A DNA stretch of 64,000 nucleotides. Source: Maribellus sp. YY47. Lineage in GTDB: Bacteria; Bacteroidota; Bacteroidia; Bacteroidales; Prolixibacteraceae. The stretch spans positions 124,001-188,000 of the forward strand of contig NZ_JALGYW010000004.1 in NCBI RefSeq assembly GCF_023111095.1, written 5' to 3'. Both the position numbers and the translations under genes were made by a program. Below, in pieces: positions 55,165 through 63,700 of this stretch. Position 1 is the first letter of the stretch; every line of letters begins with the position of its first letter. The notes below the pieces were generated by a model, which ran no database searches, had not been told where the DNA came from, and saw only the letters and a program-made list of their open reading frames with translations.

Positions 55165-55881
55165 AAGAATTAATGGTTTAGCTTGTTAAACAAATTAAAT
55201 TATTGTTCTTTTCGAAACGCCTTATAACTGACCAGGCTCGTTAACGTTCCAGTTACTTAGTTTTAATGTAGATATTCCGGTCGTTTTATTGTGTAAAGAT
55301 TTAGTTCGTTAATAAGTATAATTAAAACTCGCTTATTTATTAATCAACTTAGTTTTTCCCTTTTACTTTTTGGTGATATGGCCAGAGCCTGATAATTCAA
55401 GGACGTAAAAAAATGTTTTCGTCAAGTTTAAGTTATTGTTTTACGTTGTTTTCAGCATCCTAAAAATTTTAGTCTGCGGTTCTAAATTATACAGGTTGGA
55501 CGTAATTCCCTACCATTACCGACCTGTTGTAAAACATGTAAGGAGTTACTAATTGTGAAATGGAATGGTTTAATGCTGTGGTAGCCAGGAGTATGTGTAT
55601 TTGTGCCTAGAAGTGTAAAAAACTCACTTATTTAACGTTGTAGAACTAAAATATAGCATTACACAAAATGTAGTAATGTAAGTAAATGGGTAGGTAACAG
55701 AAGATGAAAATTCGCTGGTATCGTTATTCCGAAAACATCAAATCAATTTTTAAAGATTACCAACATTGCATTTCGTTTGATTGATTATTGTCGTGCTAAA
55801 CATCATTCATTTGAAATAAGCTTGAAAGATTCTTTTAAATTTGTTGGAGTAATAAATAAAAGCTTAATAATAACAATAAAC
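55165..55881. other. Long AT-rich intergenic region between susC and the glycosyltransferase
   Basis: About 700 bp between divergent genes, with no coding sequence that I can support; the frame at 55777-55881 begins with TTG and is an unlikely extension of the glycosyltransferase. It contains an imperfect hairpin around ACAGGT and ACCTGT (about 55491-55534) and CATTAC/GTAATG around 55657-55679. It must carry the promoters of both operons; no clean TAnnTTTG with a -33 was found. Confidence 0.5.
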
Positions 55882-57339
55882 ATGACTGGAATAAATTGCT
55901 ACCTGCCGGTTGAAAGTATTGAAACTGTAACGGATGTTATTCGTGAATTGCAGCAAAACCCTCTTGCTCAAACTATTTATGTTTCTGATGAAACCGCCAG
56001 ACAAGCGGGAGGTAAGGCCAAAGCTTTTTCCTATAAAGGATTCGGAAGTACAAACTGGTTGAAAGCGTTTGCTGAAACGATTTCCGATGTAGATTATGTG
56101 TTGTTGTTATCAAAAGATACAAGGCTTTCTATGGGACAGTTTGCTTTGGAGCGGATGTTGGGAGTTGCCGAAGCTACAGGTGCCGTAAAAGTGTATTCTG
56201 ATTACTATGAAGTAAAAGAAGGACAGCTTTCTGCACATCCGGTAATCGATTATCAGGAAGGCAGTTTGCGCGACGATTTTAACTTTGGACCTCTGGTTTT
56301 ATACCGCGCCGATGCTTTGAAACAAGCGATTGATAGCATGATCCAGGAGTTTGAAAATGCCGGAATGTATTACCTGCGTTTGAAATTATCGCAATTGGGA
56401 GAATTTATCCGGATTCCTGAGTTTTTATATACCATCGACGAAACGGATCTGCGAAAAAGCGGACAGAAATTGTTTGATTACGTGGATCCCAAAAACCGGA
56501 GTGTGCAAATTGAAATGGAGCAGGCTGTTACCGAACATTTGAAGGATGTGAAAGCCTGGCTGGCGCCCGAAACAAATGTGTTGGAATTTGATCAGGCTGC
56601 TTTTAAACAAAAAGCTTCAGTAGTGATTCCGGTCCGCAACCGGGAAAAAACAATTGCCGATGCGATTGAATCTGTTTTGTCGCAAGAAACAAGCTTTGAT
56701 TTTAACCTGATCATTGTTGATAATCATTCAACAGATAGAACAACGGAAATTATTCGCTCGTTTGCGGACAAGGACAAAAGGGTAGTGCACATTATTCCCG
56801 AACAAAACGATCTGGGAATTGGTGGATGCTGGAACCTGGCTGTACACGATTCGCGATGCGGAATGTTTGCCGTTCAACTCGATAGCGACGATATTTATAA
56901 AGATGAAAATACACTGCAAAAAGTAGTCGATGTATTCGAACAGGAAGGATGTGCGATGGTAGTCGGAACCTACCAGTTGGTAAACTTCAAGCTCGAAGAA
57001 GTTCCTCCGGGAATTATCGACCACCGCGAATGGACGCCTGACAACGGTAAAAATAATGCTTTGCGCATAAACGGACTGGGAGCGCCGCGTGCCTTTTATA
57101 CGCCGGTATTGCGTGAGGTGAAAATTCCTAACGTGAGTTATGGTGAAGATTATGCGGTTGGCTTGGCAATTTCGAGAGACTATTCAATTGGCAGGATCTA
57201 CGAAAATCTATACCTGTGCCGCCGTTGGGACGATAATTCCGATGCTGCGCTCGATATTGTAAAAGTAAATGCTCACAATACCTACAAAGACCGTATTCGC
57301 ACCATCGAATTAAAAGCGCGTCAACGTAAAAATGCCTGA
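55882..57339 (+). CDS. Tandem glycosyltransferase family 2 protein
   Basis: 485 residues from ATG 55882 (MTGINCYLPV); the longer frame starts at a TTG. The C-terminal half is a GT2/GT-A domain: ASVVIPVRNREKTIADAIESVLSQ (245-268), VDNHSTDRT, then the DxD-type motif LDSDD (333-337). The N-terminal half (about 1-235) also looks like a GT-A fold (DYVLLLSKDTRLS, around 71-83) but lacks a proper DxD, so it may be degenerate or regulatory. It is the first gene of an overlapping operon with DUF4922, SpoIID and AmpG-like genes; its stop lies 8 bp inside the next start. Sugar donor and acceptor unknown. Confidence 0.85.
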   Translation: MTGINCYLPVESIETVTDVIRELQQNPLAQTIYVSDETARQAGGKAKAFSYKGFGSTNWLKAFAETISDVDYVLLLSKDTRLSMGQFALERMLGVAEATGAVKVYSDYYEVKEGQLSAHPVIDYQEGSLRDDFNFGPLVLYRADALKQAIDSMIQEFENAGMYYLRLKLSQLGEFIRIPEFLYTIDETDLRKSGQKLFDYVDPKNRSVQIEMEQAVTEHLKDVKAWLAPETNVLEFDQAAFKQKASVVIPVRNREKTIADAIESVLSQETSFDFNLIIVDNHSTDRTTEIIRSFADKDKRVVHIIPEQNDLGIGGCWNLAVHDSRCGMFAVQLDSDDIYKDENTLQKVVDVFEQEGCAMVVGTYQLVNFKLEEVPPGIIDHREWTPDNGKNNALRINGLGAPRAFYTPVLREVKIPNVSYGEDYAVGLAISRDYSIGRIYENLYLCRRWDDNSDAALDIVKVNAHNTYKDRIRTIELKARQRKNA

Positions 57340-58276
57340 TATGCAGCAGTACACTGAACAGGTATTACAATTGCTGACGGAGCAAAAAGAAGGATGGCCG
57401 CTGGCTACCAAAAATTTTGCCGGGTTGGAGAAAGTACGCACACGGGCTTTCAACTTTGATGAAGTTGAGATAAACGTTCAGTTTAATCCGGAACGAATTG
57501 TTTCTTCCGCTGCAAAAGTGGATGCCAAATCCATTGAGGCACGCCCGTGTTTTTTGTGCAGTGCCAATCGCCCAAAAGAACAGCGTGGAATTGTTATAGG
57601 TTCTTATTCGGTGCTCGTGAATCCTTTCCCCATTTTTCCTCAACATTTTACGATTGTAGAAGCCGAACACGTTCCTCAGCAAATAAAAGGACGTTTGGGC
57701 GACATGCTGGAACTGGCCTTCTCGTTGCAGGGATTTACCCTCTTTTACAATGGCCCAAAATGCGGCGCTTCTGCTCCCGATCATTTCCATTTTCAGGCCG
57801 GAAACAGGGGATTTATGCCGATCGAGGACGAGCTTGAAAAGCTGAAAAATGGTGCGTCGCAAAAGCTTAATTATTTAAAATCAGATGTGTGGGCAGTAAA
57901 AGATGGTCTGCGTAATTTTCTTTTGCTGGAATCGGCCGAAAAGGATGTTCTTGAAAAGGATTTTCAGAAAATATATGAAAATTTAGAGGCAGCTGAAGAG
58001 GAACCGATGATGAATATTCTAGCGTTTTACGAAGGCGGCAAATGGAAGGTGATTGTCTTTCCGAGAGCGATTCATCGTCCTGCGCAATATTTTGCAGAAG
58101 GGGAGGGGAACATTCTGATCAGTCCGGCATCGGTGGATATGGGCGGTGTATTGATCACTCCGCTGGAAAAGGATTTTGATAAAATCACCCAGGAAGACAT
58201 TAGTGATATTTTTAAGCAGGTACTTTATTCTAAGTCTGCGTTTAACCAATTGATACAAAAGCTAGAAAATGCATAA
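57332..58276 (+). CDS. DUF4922 protein, HIT/GalT-like nucleotidyltransferase
   Basis: 314 residues. A cysteine pair CFLC (73-76) lies near the start of the fold. The segment VNPFPIFPQHFTIVEAEHVPQQ (96-117) and the HxHxQ triad DHFHFQ (H151, H153, Q155) are the features of the HIT/galactose-1-phosphate uridylyltransferase superfamily. This suggests a nucleotidyl transfer or phosphorylase reaction on a sugar phosphate or dinucleotide. It overlaps the glycosyltransferase and SpoIID genes by 8 bp on each side, so tight coupling is expected. Supplying an activated sugar for the adjacent glycosyltransferase is inference. Confidence 0.78.
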   Translation: MPDMQQYTEQVLQLLTEQKEGWPLATKNFAGLEKVRTRAFNFDEVEINVQFNPERIVSSAAKVDAKSIEARPCFLCSANRPKEQRGIVIGSYSVLVNPFPIFPQHFTIVEAEHVPQQIKGRLGDMLELAFSLQGFTLFYNGPKCGASAPDHFHFQAGNRGFMPIEDELEKLKNGASQKLNYLKSDVWAVKDGLRNFLLLESAEKDVLEKDFQKIYENLEAAEEEPMMNILAFYEGGKWKVIVFPRAIHRPAQYFAEGEGNILISPASVDMGGVLITPLEKDFDKITQEDISDIFKQVLYSKSAFNQLIQKLENA

Positions 58277-59603
58277 AATCCCAACCATCGACGTGGGCAT
58301 CATGAGTGCCGACGAAATTCTGTTTTCTTTAAATGGTTCATTTCTGTTGAATGGCAATTCTGCTGTGCTTTCCGGAGAGCAATCGGTAAGATATGAAAAT
58401 GGAATGCTTAAAATGCATAACTCCGATTTTTGTGAAAAAGAATTATTGTTTACTCCGATCGATTTTGATCAAACTGAATTTCAACTGAAAGACGTTGTGA
58501 TCGGTGTGAACTTTCACTGGGAGCAAAAAGAAAATCAGAAATTTAAAGGCGCACTAAAACTGATTGTTGAAGACGGAAAAGTTACTGCTATTAATGTTTT
58601 GCCGCTGGAAAACTATTTGATTTCGGTGATTTCTTCCGAAATGAGTGCCAACAGTTCGCTGGAACTTTTAAAAGCACATGCCATCATTTCCCGCAGCTGG
58701 CTGATTGCGCAAATCGAAAAACAGGAGCAGATCACCGGGGCGACCGAAAAATATGAAAGCACCTTTGTTTCCGAGCATGAATACATAAAATGGTACGACC
58801 GTGAAGATCACAGTAATTTTCATGTGTGTGCCGACGATCATTGCCAGCGCTACCAGGGAGTAACGCGTGCTGACAATCCCAATGTAGTAAAGGCAGTGAA
58901 TGAAACTTCGGGTGTAATTCTTTCTTACGATGGCAAAGTGTGCGATGCCCGTTTTTCGAAAGCCTGCGGAGGGATAGCCGAACGGTTTGAGAATTGCTGG
59001 GAGCCGGTCAGTCATCCTTATCTGACAGCTGTGGTGGATAATCCCCAATTTCCGGCGGGTTTTGAGCAGGATTTGACGATTGAGAAAAATGCAGCGAAAT
59101 GGATCACCGATGAGCCTGAAGCTTTTTGCAATACGCACGATGAGGTAGTGTTGAAGCAGGTGTTGAACGATTACGACTGGTCGGCGAAAGACTTTTATCG
59201 CTGGACGGTGGAATATTCGCAGGCAGAAATTAGCGATCTGATCCGGCGACGTTCCGGAATCGATTTTGGCGATATTTTGGATTTGGTCCCTGTTGAAAGA
59301 GGGACGTCAGGTCGTCTGATTCGCATGAAAATTGTAGGTTCAAAACGAACGATTACTGTTGGAAAAGAGTTGGAAATACGTCGCTGGTTAAGCGAGTCAC
59401 ATTTATACAGCTCAGCATTTCTGGTTGAGAAGCTGGAGGTTGAAAACGGTCTGCCCGGAAAATTTGTATTGAAAGGCGCAGGCTGGGGACACGGTGTGGG
59501 GCTTTGCCAGATTGGTGCTGCCGTGATGGGACACAAAGGATATAAATACGACGAAATTCTGAAACACTATTTTAAAAACGCCACACTGGAAAAACGATAT
59601 TAA
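58269..59603 (+). CDS. SpoIID/LytB-domain protein
   Basis: 444 residues. The SpoIID core appears as INVLPLENYLISVISSEMSANSSLELLKAHAIISRSW (about 116-152) and the closing GAGWGHGVGLCQIGAAVMGHKGYKYDEILKHYF near the end. SpoIID is a lytic transglycosylase that cleaves denuded glycan strands; LytB-type proteins are amidase enhancers. No clear signal peptide is visible at this start, unusual for a wall enzyme, so either a non-classical export or a cytoplasmic role in processing imported fragments must be considered. It overlaps DUF4922 by 8 bp and precedes the AmpG-like permease by 30 bp. Confidence 0.87.
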   Translation: MHKIPTIDVGIMSADEILFSLNGSFLLNGNSAVLSGEQSVRYENGMLKMHNSDFCEKELLFTPIDFDQTEFQLKDVVIGVNFHWEQKENQKFKGALKLIVEDGKVTAINVLPLENYLISVISSEMSANSSLELLKAHAIISRSWLIAQIEKQEQITGATEKYESTFVSEHEYIKWYDREDHSNFHVCADDHCQRYQGVTRADNPNVVKAVNETSGVILSYDGKVCDARFSKACGGIAERFENCWEPVSHPYLTAVVDNPQFPAGFEQDLTIEKNAAKWITDEPEAFCNTHDEVVLKQVLNDYDWSAKDFYRWTVEYSQAEISDLIRRRSGIDFGDILDLVPVERGTSGRLIRMKIVGSKRTITVGKELEIRRWLSESHLYSSAFLVEKLEVENGLPGKFVLKGAGWGHGVGLCQIGAAVMGHKGYKYDEILKHYFKNATLEKRY

Positions 59604-59633
59604 AAACCTATCTTCAACATCAAACCGAAAAAA

Positions 59634-61478
59634 ATGACTAAAAAACGTTCTCCCTGGTTTTGGGTTCCCACTCTTTATTTTGCCGAAGGTCTGCCCTACG
59701 TAATGGTAATGACCCTTTCTGTGATCATGTACAAACGGCTGGGCATTTCGAATGCGCAATTTGCACTTTACACCAGCTGGTTGTATTTACCCTGGGTGAT
59801 CAAACCTTTGTGGAGTCCTTTGGTCGATCTTTTCAAAACCAAGCGCTACTGGATCATAATCATGCAATTGCTGATCGGGGCCGGTTTGGCGGGCGTTGCT
59901 TTTACTATTCCTGCCGATAATTTTTTCCGGTATACCATGGCTTTCTTTTGGTTGCTGGCTTTTAGTTCGGCCACACACGATATTGCTGCCGATGGTTACT
60001 ACATGCTGGAGTTATCGTCGGGAGACCAGGCTTTCTTTGTGGGGATCAGAAGCACTTTTTACCGGTTTGCGATGTTGACCGGACAAGGTTTGCTGGTAAT
60101 TCTGGCCGGCACGCTTGAAACTGCAACCGGTTTGCCTCCTTTGAAAGTAGAGGTAGAAGCTCAGCGAAATGCCATTCTTCAGAATGATTTTAATCCGGAA
60201 AGCTTTTCCGCTTTAAATGAAACGGGTGAAACTTATTTTGTCGCTCCCGAAACGTTGACAATTCCAATTGGTAAAGTGTCAGCAATTAAAGCTGATTCGG
60301 TGTTTAAAAGGATTGATCAGTGGAACATCGATCACGGATTTTATTTGAAAGAGGAAAAAGTAACGAAAGATAAAAGGCCCGGCATTTGGAAAAAGTATGT
60401 TGTTATTCCATTGGAAAAATCGTTAAAAAAACTCTTCAATTCAGAAGAGAAAAAGAAGAGTGCGCAAGTAGGAAACTACGCGATCTTACCCATTCAGCTT
60501 TCTAAGAAACCAAATGCTGGGGATCAACTGGTTTTGAATTTTGGATTTGATAACGGTGACAACAGTATTCGTCTGATTCATGAATACCGTTACGAGTTTA
60601 ATGAAAGCAACTGGGACAAACCTGCCTTTGCGGTAGTTCAGCTCGATTCGAAATTAAATAAACCCACGCAGGCCAGTTTTATTGGCCGGTCGGGGAACAT
60701 TCGTTTTGCATGGTTGGTGTTGTTTGTAGTGGTGGCTGTACTTTTTGTGCTGTTTCACCTTTACCATCGGTTTATGTTGCCAAGGCCGGCAAGCGATGTT
60801 GCTGCGAAATCGAATAGTAAAGGAATCTGGAGTGAGTTTCTGGAAACTTTTGCCAGTTTTTTCAGGATGAAACAAATTGGTGCGGCTTTGCTGTTTATGC
60901 TTTTGTACCGTTTAGCCGAATCGCAACTGGTAAAAATGGCGTCACCGTTTTTATTGGATGCAAAAGAAGCCGGAGGTTTAGGCCTTACCACAGGTGACCT
61001 CGGACTTGTTTACGGAACGGCAGGAATGATCGCACTTACGGTTGGTGGAATTCTGGGAGGCATTGTTGCTTCCAGAAACGGTTTGAAATACTGGATTTGG
61101 TGGATGGCGCTGGCCATTAACCTGCCCAACCTTGGATATCTTTTATTATCTGTATTTACACCCGATTCGTTGTGGTATGTAATGGCGGCAGTGGTGGTGG
61201 AGCAGTTTGGTTACGGCTTCGGATTCACTGCCTACATGTTGTACCTCATCTACATTGCACAGGGAAAGTACCAAACCGCGCATTATGCGATTGCCACTGG
61301 TTTTATGGCGCTCGGGATGATGATTCCGGGAATGGTGAGCGGTTGGTTACAGGAAATTCTGGGTTATCAGCATTTCTTTATTTGGGTGATGATTTGTACA
61401 CTGCCCATTTTTGCGGTTTTACCTTTTTTGAAAATCGATCGTAGTTTTGGAATTCGGAATAACAAGCAGAATTCATAA
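59634..61478 (+). CDS. AmpG-like MFS permease with a large periplasmic insertion
   Basis: 614 residues, about 170 more than its paralogue at 1906. The start SPWFWVPTLYFAEGLPYVMVM and FSSATHDIAADGYYML are AmpG-type. After the fifth helix (to about 160) a hydrophilic segment of about 190 residues (168-360) interrupts the permease before helix 6 (FAWLVLFVVVAVLFVLFHLY). With a cytoplasmic N-terminus this insertion lies in the periplasm. AmpG carries anhydromuropeptides into the cytoplasm, which fits the SpoIID neighbour; the insertion is not part of classical AmpG and may bind the substrate (inference). Confidence 0.85.
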   Translation: MTKKRSPWFWVPTLYFAEGLPYVMVMTLSVIMYKRLGISNAQFALYTSWLYLPWVIKPLWSPLVDLFKTKRYWIIIMQLLIGAGLAGVAFTIPADNFFRYTMAFFWLLAFSSATHDIAADGYYMLELSSGDQAFFVGIRSTFYRFAMLTGQGLLVILAGTLETATGLPPLKVEVEAQRNAILQNDFNPESFSALNETGETYFVAPETLTIPIGKVSAIKADSVFKRIDQWNIDHGFYLKEEKVTKDKRPGIWKKYVVIPLEKSLKKLFNSEEKKKSAQVGNYAILPIQLSKKPNAGDQLVLNFGFDNGDNSIRLIHEYRYEFNESNWDKPAFAVVQLDSKLNKPTQASFIGRSGNIRFAWLVLFVVVAVLFVLFHLYHRFMLPRPASDVAAKSNSKGIWSEFLETFASFFRMKQIGAALLFMLLYRLAESQLVKMASPFLLDAKEAGGLGLTTGDLGLVYGTAGMIALTVGGILGGIVASRNGLKYWIWWMALAINLPNLGYLLLSVFTPDSLWYVMAAVVVEQFGYGFGFTAYMLYLIYIAQGKYQTAHYAIATGFMALGMMIPGMVSGWLQEILGYQHFFIWVMICTLPIFAVLPFLKIDRSFGIRNNKQNS

Positions 61479-61550
61479 AGGATCTCTGATTTGACTGTCA
61501 GTTTTTGCCTAAAATATTTTACATTTAACGCTTTGTAAAATCAGTAAAAC

Positions 61551-62084
61551 ATGGAAGAATTAACCGTTGGAACGAGGGTCGAACACCCAAGATATGGCGA
61601 AGGGATTATCAGTAAGGATAACATCACTGCCTACGAGATATTTTTTGAACGCGGAGGTAAAATCGAAATTACCAAGCGAAATACCGATTTGAAGGTTTTG
61701 CAGTTAAATCAAACGGGAGCCAAGTCCGGATTATCGATAAAAGATTTTGAAAAAGTGATGACTTACGTGCTCGATCAGTACGGTGCATTAAGCGAAATTG
61801 TTCCATTGGGCGAAAAGTGGCAGGGAGGAACATTGTTGATGCAGCCGGCAAATCCTGCGCTTCAACCCAAAGAAATACCAATTGAAACCTTCTTTCATAA
61901 AATTGTAATGTTGCGCGACCGTTTAAGGGTTCTGGAGCAGAACATTAACAGCAGCACTTCACTTTCTGACGAGGAAAAAGTAAACATTCAACAGTACATT
62001 ACACGTGTTTATGGATCGTTGACAACGTTCAATGTTCTCTTTTCAGAAAAAGACCATTATTTTGTAGGAGTAAAATCAAAATAA
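61551..62084 (+). CDS. SH3/tudor-like N-terminal domain protein, function unknown
   Basis: 177 residues. The first about 55 (TVGTRVEHPRYGEGIISKDN...YEIFFERGGKIEIT) follow the pattern G-V-H-YG-G-I of the small beta-barrel at the C-terminus of UvrD/PcrA and in CarD, which bind RNA polymerase or nucleic acid. The rest is helical, with FFHKIVMLRDRLRVLEQNINSS near the middle. No catalytic motif. Starts 72 bp after the permease and ends in a terminator; operon membership is possible. Protein or nucleic-acid binding is inferred only from the fold pattern. Confidence 0.7.
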   Translation: MEELTVGTRVEHPRYGEGIISKDNITAYEIFFERGGKIEITKRNTDLKVLQLNQTGAKSGLSIKDFEKVMTYVLDQYGALSEIVPLGEKWQGGTLLMQPANPALQPKEIPIETFFHKIVMLRDRLRVLEQNINSSTSLSDEEKVNIQQYITRVYGSLTTFNVLFSEKDHYFVGVKSK

Positions 62085-62119
62085 AAAAGGGCGGGAGGTG
62101 AAGAACCAACCGCTTTTTT
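62083..62119 (+). terminator. Intrinsic terminator
   Basis: A-run and GCGG (62083-62094) pair with CCGC and a six-T run (62110-62119), with a two-base bulge and an inner GGT/ACC pairing. It closes the transcript of the SH3-like protein and perhaps the whole operon. Confidence 0.7.
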
Positions 62120-62135
62120 CTTAAATCATAAACCA

Positions 62136-63038
62136 ATGAAACTAATTCGATTAATTGTAATTATCATGTTTATAAGCGTGGGCGTTGATGCTCAAAATGA
62201 AGTGTTAAAAGTATGGCCGAATGGCGCACCCAACGATAACGGGATGAAATTACCCGAAGAAAAGTACGATGGTGTTCGGGTACGAAATGTATCGGAGGCC
62301 GAAATGTATGTTTTCCTTCCCGGGAAGGAAATTAACACCGGCACCGCTGTTTTGATTTGCCCCGGAGGAGGTTATGCCATCGAAGCAATGGATCACGAAG
62401 GGTACGATGTGGCGCGTTTTTTACAGGAAAAAGGTATTGCCGGAATTGTGCTGAAATACCGGCTTCCCTACGGACATGATGAAATTCCGTCGTGGGATGC
62501 CCGGCGCGCCATGCGCACCATTCGCGCAAATGCGGAGAAGTGGGGAATCAATCCTGAAAAGATAGGAATTGCCGGTTCTTCTGCCGGAGGTCATTTGGCT
62601 TCCACTGCTGGAACCGTTTTCGATGCAGGAAATGCGCAAAGCGAAGACCCGGTTGAAAAATTCAGCTGCCGCCCCGATTTTATGTTGCTGTTGTATCCTG
62701 TTATTACCATGAACGAAGAGTTCACTCACATGGGTTCGCGTGAAAACCTCATCGGCAAAGGACACGACCAAAAACTGGTGCGCAAATATTCAAACGAATT
62801 AAATGTAACGGCAGAAACACCACCAACATTTTTAATACTGGCCGACGACGACGCGGGAGTTCCGCCAAGAAATTCGATCGAATTTTATTCGGCCTTGAAA
62901 CGCAATAAAGTGCCGGCAGAACTGCACATTTTCCAAAAAGGTGGCCACGGATTTGGAATCAGACAGGAAGGTCTGCCTGCCAATAACTGGCCCAATATGT
63001 TTGTTGACTGGCTGAAAGCCAGAAAGATTGTTGAATAA
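62136..63038 (+). CDS. Secreted alpha/beta hydrolase, acetylxylan-esterase/BD-FAE-like
   Basis: 300 residues. A signal peptide ends at VDAQ (about 20). The oxyanion motif CPGGGY (75-80), the nucleophile GSSAGG with Ser149, LILADDDAGVPPRNS with the acid and KGGHGFGIR with the catalytic His make a complete triad. This matches hormone-sensitive-lipase-like esterases of Bacteroidota that remove acetyl or feruloyl groups from plant glycans. Acts in the periplasm or outside. No other polysaccharide gene is adjacent. Confidence 0.86.
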   Translation: MKLIRLIVIIMFISVGVDAQNEVLKVWPNGAPNDNGMKLPEEKYDGVRVRNVSEAEMYVFLPGKEINTGTAVLICPGGGYAIEAMDHEGYDVARFLQEKGIAGIVLKYRLPYGHDEIPSWDARRAMRTIRANAEKWGINPEKIGIAGSSAGGHLASTAGTVFDAGNAQSEDPVEKFSCRPDFMLLLYPVITMNEEFTHMGSRENLIGKGHDQKLVRKYSNELNVTAETPPTFLILADDDAGVPPRNSIEFYSALKRNKVPAELHIFQKGGHGFGIRQEGLPANNWPNMFVDWLKARKIVE

Positions 63039-63136
63039 AGAATGCTGATTAACGAATAATGATTGCAGAAGTTTTTTCCCTGGAAAATCCTTCTTAAATC
63101 TTCAATCCTTAATCGACATTCACAAATCTGATTTCC

Positions 63137-63676
63137 ATGAGTACTCATCCACTGAGAATTTTAAAATACTGTCCGAAATGCGGTTCCGAAAAGTTTGTTC
63201 CCTCTGGCGAACGATCCTTAAAATGCGGAACCTGCGGATTCCATTATTTTGTAAACTCGGCCGCTGCGGTGGCGGCTTTAATTACCGACGAAGACGGAAA
63301 ATTGATGCTGGTTACCCGCGGCGTTGAACCCGATTACGGAAAACTGGATTTGCCGGGTGGCTTTGTCGATCCGATGGAGACGGCAGAAGAAGCCGTAATC
63401 CGTGAATTGTCAGAGGAACTTGGGTTGACAGTTACAAGTCTGGAGTATTTGTTTTCGGCACCCAATGAGTATATTTTTTCTGAATTCAAGGTTTTCACCC
63501 TCGATCTTGCTTTCTGGGTAAGTGTTGATTCAGTGGAGAATTTAAAGGCCATGGATGATATTCTGGCTTATCGTTTTTATGCTGAAAATGAGTTTGATTA
63601 CGCCGAAATTCCGGCGCCATCCATTAACAGTTTTGTTAAAAGGTATTTTGAAAGAGAAAGACAGAAAAATAGCTAG
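63137..63676 (+). CDS. Nudix hydrolase with N-terminal zinc ribbon
   Basis: 179 residues. Four cysteines (C12, C15, C30, C33) form a zinc ribbon, as in NADH pyrophosphatase NudC. The Nudix box is complete from G75 to L97 (G-x5-E-x7-REL-x-EELGL). It hydrolyses a nucleoside diphosphate linked to another moiety; NudC-type enzymes act on NADH or NAD-capped RNA, but here the size is smaller and the substrate is unproven. It lies 98 bp after the esterase and 24 bp before the peptidase gene. Confidence 0.88.
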   Translation: MSTHPLRILKYCPKCGSEKFVPSGERSLKCGTCGFHYFVNSAAAVAALITDEDGKLMLVTRGVEPDYGKLDLPGGFVDPMETAEEAVIRELSEELGLTVTSLEYLFSAPNEYIFSEFKVFTLDLAFWVSVDSVENLKAMDDILAYRFYAENEFDYAEIPAPSINSFVKRYFERERQKNS

Positions 63677-63700
63677 ATAGAAGTAACGGGAGATTAGAAG

